From Bradyrhizobium sp. AZCC 1721 (lineage in GTDB: Bacteria; Pseudomonadota; Alphaproteobacteria; Rhizobiales; Xanthobacteraceae), in the NCBI RefSeq assembly GCF_036924715.1, contig NZ_JAZHSB010000001.1, forward strand, positions 6,005,001 to 6,069,000: a stretch of DNA of 64,000 nt. The letters run 5' to 3'. Below the pieces are notes generated by a model that saw nothing but the letters and a program-made list of their open reading frames with translations, did not search any database and was not told where the DNA came from. This document shows positions 27,044 through 35,577 of the stretch, in pieces (position 1 is the first letter of the stretch; every line of letters begins with the position of its first letter). Position numbers and translations under genes: made by a program.

Positions 27044-27481
27044 ATGCGCAGCCAATTCATCCCGGCCATTTTCCTTCTCACCGGCCTCGGCGCTGGCCTC
27101 GACAATCCCGCATCGGCGCAGCAGCAAGGAGCGCCTGCGCCGAATATCGCCAAGCCGAATATGGTGCTGCAACAGATCGTCGAGGGATTGCCAAAGGATG
27201 ACAAGCAAACCGTGCGGGTGATGACCGCAACGTTCAAGCCGGGCGACAAGACCGTGTATCACACCCATCGCTTTCCAGTGACGGTCTACGTCCTCGAAGG
27301 CGCCTTCACGCTCGAACTCGAAGGCCGTCCACCGCTTAACGTCAAGGCCGGCGAAGCGATGGTCGAACCGCCGAACGTGCCCATGACCGGCTATAACCGC
27401 AGCGCCACCGAGCCGACCAAGGTGGTTATCTTCTATGTCAGCGCGAATGACACGCCGTTCCTGGACTTGCATTCGCACTAA
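27044..27481 (+). CDS. Exported cupin-domain protein
   Basis: 145 residues: a signal peptide (RSQFIPAIFLLTGLGAGL, cleaved near PASAQQ) and a single cupin barrel with VYHTHRFPVTVYVLEGAF and GEAMVEPPNVPMTGYNRS. His residues in the first cupin motif could bind a metal. The function is unknown; exported cupins of this size are common in rhizobia. A strong AAGGAG site precedes the ATG. It is divergent from the LysR gene at 26028-26918. Confidence 0.82.
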   Translation: MRSQFIPAIFLLTGLGAGLDNPASAQQQGAPAPNIAKPNMVLQQIVEGLPKDDKQTVRVMTATFKPGDKTVYHTHRFPVTVYVLEGAFTLELEGRPPLNVKAGEAMVEPPNVPMTGYNRSATEPTKVVIFYVSANDTPFLDLHSH

Positions 27482-27529
27482 GCGGCCAGCCATCGCGGCG
27501 ACGACATTGCCTGAGGGTCAGCAATAGAG

Positions 27530-27808
27530 CTAGCCGCGAAAATCGATGCTGCGCAGGATGATGCCGGGCGGGGTCCCCTCGAACTCCCCCGCTTCGAACT
27601 TGCGCGACGCGCATTGTTCGATGCGGTCGCGCAACCGAAGGAATTGTTCTTCGCGCTGGCTGGTCGCCGTACGCGAGGCATGCTCAAGAGCATCCATCGC
27701 GGAGGCGCTGACCGCGCAGGGTATTTCCCTCGGGCCGTCCATCATGGAAAACAGCAGCACCATGCGGTCGAACTCGTAACCGCCAATGTTTCCGCGTGCG
27801 AGTGTCAT
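27530..27808 (-). CDS. DUF1488 family protein
   Basis: 92 residues of the DUF1488 type: a short N-terminal strand region (VLLFSMMDGPREIPCAVSAS), a conserved Cys in the IPCAV position, and a helical middle (FLRLRDRIEQCASRKF). Family members are small cytoplasmic proteins without a known role. It is flanked by the exported cupin and a DUF4864 gene and is not clearly in an operon. Confidence 0.72.
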   Translation of the reverse strand: MTLARGNIGGYEFDRMVLLFSMMDGPREIPCAVSASAMDALEHASRTATSQREEQFLRLRDRIEQCASRKFEAGEFEGTPPGIILRSIDFRG

Positions 27809-27977
27809 CGGATGTTCCTCCCCGAGAGAAACGATACTTGAAAAACGATAAGTGCCTTGGCTTGTTCCTTATCTCGCCTGACGCTTACGCGAATAGTACT
27901 TCCGCCCGCGTGCCGGCGGGTATAAATTTCCGCGTGTCTGCACCGCGGCAAGCACCGCCAGTTCGGGGGCATTTTGC

Positions 27978-28382
27978 ATGCGCGCTCTTGCTCTGGTTCT
28001 CGCATTCCTGATCGGGTTGGGCACCCCTGCCCTCGCCGACGACGTCGCTACTGCCCAGAGCGTGATCCGCGCGCAGGAGCAGGCGTTCATCCGCGACGAC
28101 GCCGCGGCCGCCTATTCCCATGCCGCGCCCGAGATCAGGCAGATCTTTCCGCAGGCCGACATCTTCATGCAGATGGTTCGGCAAGGCTACGCGCCGGTCT
28201 ATCGCCACAAGAGTTTCGAATTCGGCGAGGCGCGTTCAGCCAATGGCCGGATCGCGCAGCGCGTCCATATCGTCGACGACAATGGCGAGGCGTGGGAAGC
28301 GATGTGCACGCTGGAGCAGCAGCCGGACGGCAGCCTGAAGATCACGGGCTGTTCGCTGCTGAAAGCGGGACAGGCGGTATGA
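27978..28382 (+). CDS. Exported DUF4864 protein
   Basis: 134 residues with a signal peptide (RALALVLAFLIGLGTPALAD) and a DUF4864 domain: VIRAQEQAFIRDDAAAAYSH, FPQADIFMQMVRQGYAPVY, and a closing strand region with Cys in MCTLEQQPDGSLKITGC. It probably has an NTF2-like fold and acts in the periplasm; the function is unknown. It ends only 3 bp from the convergent MFS gene. Confidence 0.8.
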   Translation: MRALALVLAFLIGLGTPALADDVATAQSVIRAQEQAFIRDDAAAAYSHAAPEIRQIFPQADIFMQMVRQGYAPVYRHKSFEFGEARSANGRIAQRVHIVDDNGEAWEAMCTLEQQPDGSLKITGCSLLKAGQAV

Positions 28383-28385
28383 CGC

Positions 28386-29684
28386 TCACGCCATCGCCAG
28401 CCGCTGGCGTGCCCGCATCAGCAGCAGCACCATGATCGTGATGTTGAGCGCGTTCCACGCCAGCCCATTGGCGAACGCGGCGCCGTAGGAGCCGGTGGCG
28501 TCGAAGATCGCGCCCGAGATCCAGCCGCCGAACGACATGCCGAACACGGAAGCAAAGATCACGATGCCGACGCGGGTCGCCGCTTCGGAGGCCGGCATCG
28601 CCTCGCGCACGATGATCGCATAACTCGGCACGATGCCGCCCTGGAACAGGCCGAACATCGCCGAGATAATATAGAGTGAGGTCAGGCTGTCGAAGAACAG
28701 GTAGAACAACAGCGCCGTGCCCTGCGCGAACGACCCGATCAAAAGCGTGCGGATGCCGCCGATCTTGTCGGCGAGAAAGCCGCTTCCGATCCGGCTGATG
28801 ATGCCGAAGCCCAGCATCAGCGACAGCATTTCCGCGCCGCGCGCCACGCCATAGCCGAGGTCGCCGCAATAGGCGACGATGTGCACCTGCGGCATCGACA
28901 TCGCCACGCAGCAGGCAATCGCGGCGAGCGACAGAATCGCCGTCAGCGCGTTTGTGGAGAGTTTTAGATCGACGCGCGGCGGCGCCGCGTTGTCGTGGTC
29001 GCGCTGGCCTCCCGCGCCCATCAGCATCCGCAAGCCGATCAGCGCCAGCGTCATCGCTACCGCCGTGAAGATGCCGATCGCGATATGACTGGTGCGCCAG
29101 CCGAGCTGCTCGATGCCGAAATTCACCAGCGGCGGCCAGATCGTGCCGCCGATGTAATTGCCACTAGCGGCAATCGCGACCGCGAGCCCCCGATAGCGGT
29201 CGAACCAGTGCGAGGCCTCCGCCATCAGCGGGCCGAAGGTGGCGGACGAGGACAGCCCGATGGCGAAATGCACCAGGATAAAGTGCCAGATCGAGGTCGA
29301 CATTCCCGCGACGACATAGCCGAGGCCCAAAATGCCGATGCCGAGCCCGATCGCGGTGACGATGCCGTAGCGGTCGGTGATCTTGCCGGTCAGCACCCCG
29401 CCGGAACCGAACCCGAGCATCACCATGGTAAAGGCCAGCGACGCGGTGCCGCGGCTCGCGGCAAACTCCGTCTGCACCACCGGCAGCGCGACCACCACCG
29501 ACCACATGCCGACGCTGCCGAGCGAGCCGATCAGCACGGCCACGACAAGCCGGATCCACGCCCGGCGCGAATCGGGAACGAACAGGTCGGAATCTCGGGA
29601 AAGCTCAGAAGAAATCACCACGGCAGCCGGAACTTCGGGGTCAAATCGCCCAAGGTCAAGCCACAATGCCGCGATGTTAGGCAT
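28386..29684 (-). CDS. Major facilitator superfamily transporter
   Basis: About 410-432 residues with 12 predicted membrane helices. The MFS loop 2-3 motif appears as GKITDRYG, and the central region separates two six-helix halves. The overall look (SLAFTMVMLGFGSGGVLTGK, FGPLMAEASHWFDRYRGLAV) resembles the oxalate:formate antiporter / monocarboxylate group, so an organic-anion substrate is possible. The exact start is uncertain: ATG 29684 has no clear ribosome site, and GTG codons at 29621 or 29618 would remove 21 or 22 residues of non-membrane leader. Confidence 0.85.
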   Translation of the reverse strand: MPNIAALWLDLGRFDPEVPAAVVISSELSRDSDLFVPDSRRAWIRLVVAVLIGSLGSVGMWSVVVALPVVQTEFAASRGTASLAFTMVMLGFGSGGVLTGKITDRYGIVTAIGLGIGILGLGYVVAGMSTSIWHFILVHFAIGLSSSATFGPLMAEASHWFDRYRGLAVAIAASGNYIGGTIWPPLVNFGIEQLGWRTSHIAIGIFTAVAMTLALIGLRMLMGAGGQRDHDNAAPPRVDLKLSTNALTAILSLAAIACCVAMSMPQVHIVAYCGDLGYGVARGAEMLSLMLGFGIISRIGSGFLADKIGGIRTLLIGSFAQGTALLFYLFFDSLTSLYIISAMFGLFQGGIVPSYAIIVREAMPASEAATRVGIVIFASVFGMSFGGWISGAIFDATGSYGAAFANGLAWNALNITIMVLLLMRARQRLAMA

Positions 29685-29751
29685 GCAGTTGTGGGGGGCA
29701 ACGCCCCTGCATTGCCTTGGCGGAATCGTCCGTCGGTCCTACCTTCCCATC

Positions 29752-30207
29752 ATGTTCGTCCGCCTGACGAGACCTGCGCGTGTCAAAGCGGGGTGGTTCG
29801 CCGCCCTGCTCTACCTGTTTTGCGTGCTCGCGCCGGGCGTGGCGCTGGCGCTCGGCGATGCCGCGTCCTGCCTTATGCACCAGCCCGGAACGGCGGGTGC
29901 CGCTCATTTCCATGACGGTGCGCAGCCGGAGCATGTCGCCGCGCATCAGCATCACGAGATGCAGACCGATCAGCACGCGATGGATCACGCCGATGCCGGC
30001 GACGTGATGCCCGTGCCTGCCAAGCATCAGCATGACGGCAAGGGCTCTGCGGGACCGTGCTGCGCCACGCTCTGCGTGTGCGCGATCGCGGCCGATCCGC
30101 CTGCCGTCGCAAAGCCCTCGCAGCCGATGTCGATCTGCGCCTCCAAGAACGTCCAGCGCCTGCCCGGTGAGGCGCCGCCGCGACACTTCCGTCCCCCCAT
30201 CGCCTGA
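29752..30207 (+). CDS. Exported His/Cys/Met-rich putative metal-binding protein
   Basis: 151 residues. A signal or membrane segment (about 14-34) is followed by a His-rich stretch (about 43-94, including HQHHEMQTDQHAMDH) and a Cys cluster CCATLCVC near 103-110. This composition suggests copper or another soft metal in the periplasm. A cupredoxin gene follows 136 bp downstream on the same strand, consistent with copper handling. I do not recognise a named family. The ATG at 29752 is chosen because the signal-like segment begins there; the frame is open upstream. Confidence 0.65.
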   Translation: MFVRLTRPARVKAGWFAALLYLFCVLAPGVALALGDAASCLMHQPGTAGAAHFHDGAQPEHVAAHQHHEMQTDQHAMDHADAGDVMPVPAKHQHDGKGSAGPCCATLCVCAIAADPPAVAKPSQPMSICASKNVQRLPGEAPPRHFRPPIA

Positions 30208-30343
30208 TCTCTGACGTCACGACATGGGCAGCCGCGCGAGTGAAGCGCGCATGCCCATGGCTTATTGCAAGATCATGGATTCAGCCTGGCGGCCCGCGCC
30301 TCGCGGCCGCGCTTCGCTGACAAGGAAACAGGAAAGAACAGAG

Positions 30344-30805
30344 ATGAAGAACATCATGACGGCCGGCCTCGCATTGATCGCCGTTTCGGCATGGACGCCA
30401 CTGGCATTCGGCCATGACAAGCACGCCCACGAAACCTATTCGGCGGGCGAGCCCGGCGACCCCAAAAAACCCGCGCGCACCGTCGAGGTCGACATGAGCG
30501 AGATGAAATATGCGCCCTCGAGCATCGAGGTGAAGCGCGGCGAGCAGATCCGCTTCGTGATCCGCAATGTCGGCGAGGATGACCACGAATTCCTGCTCGC
30601 CACCACGGAAGAAAACCTCAAGCATGCCGAGGACATGCAGAAGCATCCGCATATGGAGCACGAGGAGCCGAACGCGGTGCGGCTCACGCCGAAAAAATCG
30701 GCCGAGATCGTCTGGAAGTTCACCAAACCGGGCACGTTCGAATATTCGTGCCTGATCCCCGGCCACCGCGAGAACGGCATGATCGGCAGGGTGACAGTGA
30801 AGTAG
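30344..30805 (+). CDS. Cupredoxin-like copper protein
   Basis: 153 residues: a signal peptide (KNIMTAGLALIAVSAWTPLA) then a cupredoxin domain with type 1 copper ligands readable as His81 (EDDHEFL), Cys136, His141 and Met146 (SCLIPGHRENGM). The segment after the signal (HDKHAHE) and a loop (HPHMEHEE) add further potential metal ligands. It resembles plastocyanin/azurin-type domains of copper resistance or electron transfer in the periplasm. The ATG 30344 follows AGGAAAG; a longer upstream frame lacks a signal and is rejected. Confidence 0.87.
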   Translation: MKNIMTAGLALIAVSAWTPLAFGHDKHAHETYSAGEPGDPKKPARTVEVDMSEMKYAPSSIEVKRGEQIRFVIRNVGEDDHEFLLATTEENLKHAEDMQKHPHMEHEEPNAVRLTPKKSAEIVWKFTKPGTFEYSCLIPGHRENGMIGRVTVK

Positions 30806-30885
30806 CGGCGACGAGACGGACACCGCTAATCAGAGGATGGGCACTGCGCCATGCGCTTTGCTCATCCTCCAATTCCTGCCAGACC

Positions 30886-30990
30886 TCATCCTAAGGAGCG
30901 CGCCTTCGCGCGTCTCGAAGGATGAATGGCACCCCAGCCGGGCCACATGGTTCGAGACGACGCTTTCGCGCCTCCTCACCATGAGGGTTC
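30886..30990. repeat. Inverted intergenic repeat upstream of the AI-2E gene
   Basis: CTCATCCTAAGGAGCGCGCC and CGCGTCTCGAAGGATGA near 30886-30924, then GGTTCGAGACGACGC and CGCCTCCTCACCATGAGGG near 30951-30987, are related inverted units. I recall such CTCATCCT/CCATGAGG units as a frequent dispersed repeat in bradyrhizobia. Copies are divergent here. Confidence 0.6.
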
Positions 30991-31054
30991 AATGGTTGCT
31001 GCATTTCCTTTTCATCGTGGCCGTGCGACAAGCACCGAACGGCCGCGCGGCCAT

Positions 31055-32152
31055 ATGGAAGGAACCAGCGAGACGCCCGTGCGACGAATTGACGAACAGG
31101 TTTTCCGCCTCCTGCTGCTTGCCGTTACGCTGGCTTTCGCCTGGGTGGTTCTGCAGCCGTTTTACGGCGCCGTGCTGTGGGCGATCATTATCGCCGTCAT
31201 CTTTGCGCCGGTTAACCGCGCGCTCCTGCGGTCGATGCCCGGCAGGCCGAACCTCGCGGCGCTGGTGACCGTCCTGCTCATCATCGCGATGGTGATCCTG
31301 CCGCTCGCCATCGTTGCGGCCTCGCTGGTCCGCGAAGCCACCAGCCTGTTCGGCAAAATCCAGTCGGGCGAATATGATCTCGCCGGCTACGTCCAGCGCA
31401 TCTTCGATGCGCTGCCGGCCTGGGTGATCGGCTGGCTCGAGCGGCTTAACCTGACCAACCTTTCAGGGCTTCGCGAGACCTTGTCGTCCAGCCTGATGAA
31501 GGGCGGGCAGATCCTGGCGCCGCAGGCGCTCAGCATCGGCGTGAACACGTTCGAGTTCGTGATCGGCCTCGGCATCATGCTGTACCTGATGTTCTTCCTG
31601 ATGCGTGACGGGCGAGTGCTGGCTGATCGGATCAAGGAGGCCGTTCCGCTCGGCGCCGACCACAAGACCGCGCTGTTCAGCCGCGTTGCCGACGTCGTTC
31701 GCGCCACCGTCAAGGGCGGTGTTCTGGTAGCCATTGCGCAAGGCGCGCTCGGCGGCCTGGCGTTCTGGTTCCTCGGCGTTCACGCGCCGCTGTTGTGGGC
31801 GGTGCTGATGGCGTTCCTGTCGCTGGTGCCGGCGATCGGGGCCGGCCTGGTGTGGCTCCCCGTCGCGATTTACTTTCTCGCCACCGGCGCGATCTGGCAG
31901 GGCCTCGGGTTGATCGCGTATGGCGTGCTGGTCATCGGCCTCGTGGATAATGTGCTGCGCCCCTTCCTGGTCGGCAAGGACACCAAGCTACCGGACTATG
32001 TCGTGCTGATCTCGACGCTCGGCGGCATCGACGTCTTCGGCCTCAACGGTTTCGTCATCGGTCCGCTGATCGCCGCGATCTTCATGGTGAGCTGGGAGAT
32101 TTTTTCGGCGTCCCGGCGCGCGTCACGGGATGAGCGGGTGAGCGACCGGTAG
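31055..32152 (+). CDS. AI-2E family transporter (PerM-like membrane protein)
   Basis: 365 residues with about eight membrane helices and the AI-2E/PerM architecture: an N-terminal helix pair, a long soluble segment (VREATSLFGKIQSGEYDLAG onward), and a C-terminal helical bundle with SLVPAIGAGLVWLPVAIYFL and the conserved DNVLRPFLVG. Members export autoinducer-2 or act as Na+/H+ antiporters; which applies cannot be read. I take ATG 31055, because the upstream frame runs through the dispersed repeat. It has no clear operon partner. Confidence 0.85.
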   Translation: MEGTSETPVRRIDEQVFRLLLLAVTLAFAWVVLQPFYGAVLWAIIIAVIFAPVNRALLRSMPGRPNLAALVTVLLIIAMVILPLAIVAASLVREATSLFGKIQSGEYDLAGYVQRIFDALPAWVIGWLERLNLTNLSGLRETLSSSLMKGGQILAPQALSIGVNTFEFVIGLGIMLYLMFFLMRDGRVLADRIKEAVPLGADHKTALFSRVADVVRATVKGGVLVAIAQGALGGLAFWFLGVHAPLLWAVLMAFLSLVPAIGAGLVWLPVAIYFLATGAIWQGLGLIAYGVLVIGLVDNVLRPFLVGKDTKLPDYVVLISTLGGIDVFGLNGFVIGPLIAAIFMVSWEIFSASRRASRDERVSDR

Positions 32153-32181
32153 TATTCGCTTCAAGGCGATGCGTACTCCAT

Positions 32182-32265
32182 CGTCATTGCGAGCGAAGCG
32201 AAGCAATCCATTTCTCCGCACGGGGATAGATGGATTGCTTCGTCGCTCCGCTCCTCGCAATGACG
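32182..32265. repeat. Dispersed hairpin repeat, copy 2
   Basis: Same family as 17840-17923: CGTCATTGCGAG plus CGAAGCGAAGCAATCCA in the left arm, and the complement ending CTCGCAATGACG on the right. It lies between the convergent AI-2E and GNAT genes. Confidence 0.9.
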
Positions 32266-32275
32266 GTTGTGTCCC

Positions 32276-33118
32276 CTATCCCAGCTCAAAGCTGGTCACC
32301 CCGAACACCCGCTCCAGCCGCAGCGGCGGGATTGCGCCGGTATACATACGCGCCGTCTCGAACACCGGCGCGAGCCCAAAACCTTCCGCCAGCGCAACCG
32401 CGTCGCGGTTGATGCTGGGCACGTCCAGAAAAATCTCGCCGCCGCCCACCTTGGCGAGCAAAGCGGACAATACCGCTTCGGCCGTAGCGCGGTCGTCGGC
32501 CACCAGCGGCCCGATCTTAAAACCCTTCCGGCACGGCCGGATCACACCCCAACCCACAAGCCGTCCATCGCGCACGACCGCGCACCCGACATGTCCGGGC
32601 GAGCCAATCCAGGTCCGCAGGAACGCCGGCCGTCGCGCGGGAAACACCGTTGCGTCGTCTGCTTCCACGTCAGCCAGCGGAACTTCGCTCAGGTCAATCA
32701 CCCCGGCCTGCGGCACACTCCGCGCCGCGACCATGCCGCCATAGCGGACGTTGGCGTAAGCAAGCTGAAAGCCGGACTTCCTGTAATTGTCCTGCTGCGC
32801 CGTCACGCCATCGAGTCCGATCACGCGCGCGCCGGCATGCGCGATGGCCGCATTCCACATCCGCAAGCCGTAACCTTTGCCGCGCAAATCTGCCCGCACG
32901 ATGTAAAAGCCGAGAAAGGAGAAGCCCGCGCTGTAATTGATGCAGGAGACAGTCGCGACAGGCGCACCATCGATCTCGCCGATGATAAAGCCGTGCGGAT
33001 CAACGGACGAAAAACAGGTCGCATCCGCAAGCCCCGGATTCCAGCCTTCGGCGGCGGCCCAGTCTATGGCGAGTGAGATTTCGTCCGGCCGCATCGTGCG
33101 GATGGTGAAGTCGCTCAT
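32276..33118 (-). CDS. GNAT N-acetyltransferase with C-terminal YitH-type domain
   Basis: 280 residues from ATG 33118 (MSDFTIRTMRPDEISLAIDW). The N-terminal GNAT domain contains the acetyl-CoA-binding turn RADLRGKGYGLRMWNAAI. The C-terminal half (GWGVIRPCRKGFKIGPLVAD onward) matches the second domain found in YitH-type acetyltransferases. The acyl acceptor is unknown. The upstream in-frame part is Cys-rich and untypical, so it is excluded. It is monocistronic as far as seen. Confidence 0.85.
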   Translation of the reverse strand: MSDFTIRTMRPDEISLAIDWAAAEGWNPGLADATCFSSVDPHGFIIGEIDGAPVATVSCINYSAGFSFLGFYIVRADLRGKGYGLRMWNAAIAHAGARVIGLDGVTAQQDNYRKSGFQLAYANVRYGGMVAARSVPQAGVIDLSEVPLADVEADDATVFPARRPAFLRTWIGSPGHVGCAVVRDGRLVGWGVIRPCRKGFKIGPLVADDRATAEAVLSALLAKVGGGEIFLDVPSINRDAVALAEGFGLAPVFETARMYTGAIPPLRLERVFGVTSFELG

Positions 33119-33329
33119 GATGACGATCCTTTGGATGTGTCTCCAGCCGTCATTGCAATGACGCGCCACGCTGAGGCATTCACAATTACGACAATCGCCG
33201 ACACGCGAATGTGTGCGCAGTCCAGAAATGGCACACTTCTTCGCGCAAAATATCATTGCGCAGCTCGAATTGTTTAGCGAAAATTAACCACGCTGGCTGG
33301 CGCGGCTTGAGTAGTTGGAGGCTTCACAC

Positions 33330-33731
33330 ATGTACCGATCATCGCTCACGCTGGCTTTCGTCGTCCTGTGTTCCGGGGTTGCCGCGGCCAGCGATCTGTC
33401 GTCATCCGTCTACGTCGCGCCAGGCGGAATCTACGCGCCTTCCGCAAACATCAATGTGCGCCCGCGACCGGCTTATCGGCCGTACGCGGAACCCGGTTAC
33501 CGATATCCGGACCCTGCCTACCGCGCACCGGCAGCGGTCTATGGCGAGTACGGAACGCCCTACCCCGCGCAGCCCGTCTACGTCGAACGTGCGCCAGTCT
33601 ATCGCGAACGCTACTACGCGCAGGAATACGACTATGCGGGCGAATACGCGCCGCGGCCGCCGCTGCCTGTGCCGTATCGTGCGCGAGCGCGATGCGACGA
33701 CGGCTATGGCGGGTGGAGCTACTGCGATTGA
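33330..33731 (+). CDS. Exported Tyr/Pro/Arg-rich hypothetical protein
   Basis: 133 residues: a signal peptide (YRSSLTLAFVVLCSGVAAAS) then a repetitive body rich in Tyr, Pro, Ala and Arg (for example PRPAYRPYAEPGYRYPDPAY), ending with two cysteines in CDDGYGGWSYCD. Such low-complexity secreted proteins recur in rhizobia and have no known role; the C-terminal Cys pair could form a disulfide. GGAGG eight bases before ATG 33330 fixes the start; a TTG at 33315 overlaps that ribosome site and is rejected. Confidence 0.75.
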   Translation: MYRSSLTLAFVVLCSGVAAASDLSSSVYVAPGGIYAPSANINVRPRPAYRPYAEPGYRYPDPAYRAPAAVYGEYGTPYPAQPVYVERAPVYRERYYAQEYDYAGEYAPRPPLPVPYRARARCDDGYGGWSYCD

Positions 33732-33890
33732 GCCGCCCGCTCGCGCGGGTTCCTAGTGCGGTGGTTTGCCTACATTCCTGTTGCGCAACGTATCGGCTAA
33801 CGCACGGCTGACATTTGCCATGACCGGGTGGGACGCGCGCAGCATCCCGGCGTCAGCCCGGTGTGAGCGTCAGGCTGTATCTGCTGCAGC

Positions 33891-33930
33891 AAGGGCCTTA
33901 GCTCCGTCAGGAGTTGAGGCCCTTATTTTC
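33891..33930 (+). terminator. Hairpin terminator-like structure
   Basis: AAGGGCCTTAGCTCC (33891-33905) pairs with GGAGTTGAGGCCCTT (33910-33924), including two G-U pairs, with a four-base loop and a following ATTTTC. It may end transcription from 33330-33731, though it lies 160 bp downstream. Confidence 0.5.
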
Positions 33931-34051
33931 AATGCATGTGGACGAATGCCGGCGAAGTGCTTCCGGTAACTTCCGGCCAGTCGTCGGACACGCGCCAAGC
34001 TGCCACTCCGACGCACACGGTGAGCATCAGGGACATCACGAGCAGAAGCAT
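33929..34051 (-). CDS. Candidate small single-pass membrane protein
   Basis: A possible 40-residue protein: MLLLVMSLMLTVCVGVAAW forms one membrane helix, followed by a polar tail (RVSDDWPEVTGS). The composition is protein-like, but no convincing ribosome site is seen and the frame extends upstream without a better start. It could be a shadow in a 735-bp stretch otherwise without genes. Confidence 0.3.
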   Translation of the reverse strand: MLLLVMSLMLTVCVGVAAWRVSDDWPEVTGSTSPAFVHMH

Positions 34052-34466
34052 AAAGGAAAACTGGCTCAACTTCCTTGCCCCGCAAACCAGACTCAAATTT
34101 CGAGGAAGCCAGCACGGACTGCCGAGTCGCACAATGCAGTTCGCTGACCTAAGCGGAGTTTTCCCCACGCAGGATTTCTTGGCGCACATCCGAGTTCAGA
34201 AGACAGTCACTCACGGCCGGAGGCGGTCCGATCTTTCCATCTCGCCGCAAGATAGCGGCTTGAAAGATCGCAACCACAACCATCGCGGCCGCAATCCGTC
34301 TGCGCCCAGTAGACAAGTTCCATCCACATAGTTCGGCAGGGCTCCTGCCAAACATTGAAATAAAAATTGATGGAACTCTGAAGAAAAAACGTGGAGAAAA
34401 CCCAAATGGGGTCTTGATTTGCCTTCTTTCTTTTAGCGGGGGCGCTGTGAGTAACGAGTAACGCGT
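34052..34466. other. Gene-poor stretch
   Basis: No frame here looks like a protein, and no RNA gene or recognised repeat was seen. Base composition drops in GC after about 34340, just before the two small overlapping genes, which may mark their promoter region. Confidence 0.5.
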
Positions 34467-34655
34467 ATGACTGATCAACAATTGGCTATTCGGGCGATTG
34501 GCGAGGCGCAACTCATACTGGAAGAATACCTGCAACCCCGGCCGCAGAACAGTGAGCGTATCCTCGACAAATTGGTAGAAGTTCTCGAACGTCCCGATGT
34601 GATGGCTGCTGTGAGCCGCTTGCAGCAACGTAGTTGCTTCGAGCCACGCAAATGA
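34467..34655 (+). CDS. Small hypothetical protein, translationally coupled
   Basis: 62 residues, mostly helical and charged (QLAIRAIGEAQLILEEYLQP, then LDKLVEVLERPDVMAAVSRL). It has no signal peptide, so it is probably cytoplasmic. No family is recognised. Its stop overlaps the start of the next gene (ATGA, 34652-34655), which supports both frames as real genes. The start is not firmly fixed by a ribosome site. Confidence 0.55.
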   Translation: MTDQQLAIRAIGEAQLILEEYLQPRPQNSERILDKLVEVLERPDVMAAVSRLQQRSCFEPRK

Positions 34656-35056
34656 GCAAGCAGCCCTCATCAATGGCTCTGACGGCTTTCGTTGCTGCGC
34701 TGTTGTTGTTGGGGATTCCAGGTGCGGAAGCGAAACAGGAATGCAGCGCCGCGGCGCCGTCAAATCCGAATGGAAAATGGTGGTCGTATCGTCTCATCGA
34801 CGGACGAAAATGCTGGTACGAAGGCAAGCCGGGGCTTTCGAAAGCCTTGCTGGAGTGGCCCAAGGGCGTGGCCGCACAACCGTCGCTCAAGGACGTTGTG
34901 ACAAAGCGTTTCAATCCACAAGACGCGCAAGCGTGGGTACCGAAAGAAGCCGTGCAAGCGTGGGCACCGGAGGAAGCCGTGCAAGCCCGGGCGCCGAATT
35001 ACGTTCCTGACACTTTTGATGAGTTATGGAGCGGAAGGATCTGGCTTTTAGATTAG
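34652..35056 (+). CDS. Exported hypothetical protein with Cys-Trp motif
   Basis: 134 residues: a signal peptide (MALTAFVAALLLLGIPGAEA region), then EC followed by WWSYRLIDGRKCWYEG, and a C-terminal near-repeat (AWVPKEAVQ, AWAPEEAVQ, ARAPNYV). The pattern C-x(10,11)-G-x2-W-x-YR-x3-GR-[KR]-CW-[YF] recurs in the protein at 35578-36336, suggesting a small disulfide-bonded exported domain. The start overlaps the upstream stop by ATGA. No named family is recognised. Confidence 0.65.
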   Translation: MSKQPSSMALTAFVAALLLLGIPGAEAKQECSAAAPSNPNGKWWSYRLIDGRKCWYEGKPGLSKALLEWPKGVAAQPSLKDVVTKRFNPQDAQAWVPKEAVQAWAPEEAVQARAPNYVPDTFDELWSGRIWLLD

Positions 35057-35254
35057 AAAATTGACGGTGCGCTTGGTTCTTGGCTTCGGCTTTTGTGCTC
35101 ACTGACGTCTGTTGTCGAGTTAACGCTGATTTCAGCCGGTCGCCTGCCGTTCTCACGACAACTCGCGCTTGTTTTGATCGAAGGCCGACCCGGACGCGTT
35201 CTTGGAACCAGTGTGCGCTTCGTCTTGCGTGAGTCGCCCTTAGAGGAGGGTGCG

Positions 35255-35434
35255 GTGAGTAACGTACGAGATGCGAGCGACGCCGGGCGGTGCCAGCCGC
35301 CTCAACATCCAACTTGCAATCATTGCGGCGGCATAGCGCGGCCCGTGGTGATCCTCGACAGTCGCCAGGGCAAGAGCTTTCGCCTCCTCCGCTGCCTTAG
35401 CTGCGAGAAAACGGATTGGGCTGAAGAGCAGTAG
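35255..35434 (+). CDS. Small zinc-ribbon-like protein
   Basis: 59 residues with two CxxC pairs (CNHCGG and CLSCEK) about 29 residues apart, typical of a zinc ribbon. A GTG at 35255 preceded by AGGAGG gives the most natural start; the same frame opens earlier at 35093 with a sequence that does not look coded. Similar short CxxC proteins of unknown role are frequent in bradyrhizobia. Confidence 0.55.
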   Translation: MSNVRDASDAGRCQPPQHPTCNHCGGIARPVVILDSRQGKSFRLLRCLSCEKTDWAEEQ

Positions 35435-35577
35435 CCGTTGCAATCGAGAGCACGGTCGTGGCTACCAGTAGTCGGACATCGACTAGAAGCATCCAGGCCA
35501 ATGCGCGATGCTATAGGGAGCTGAAAGTCAGGGAGATTACTTGGCCACTGCCTGCATAGGACAGCCACTGCTCCCGA

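Noticed and set aside
34149..34763. 204-codon minus-strand frame over the two small coupled genes
   Set aside because: No domain, and it conflicts with the ATGA-coupled pair on the plus strand that has a signal peptide.
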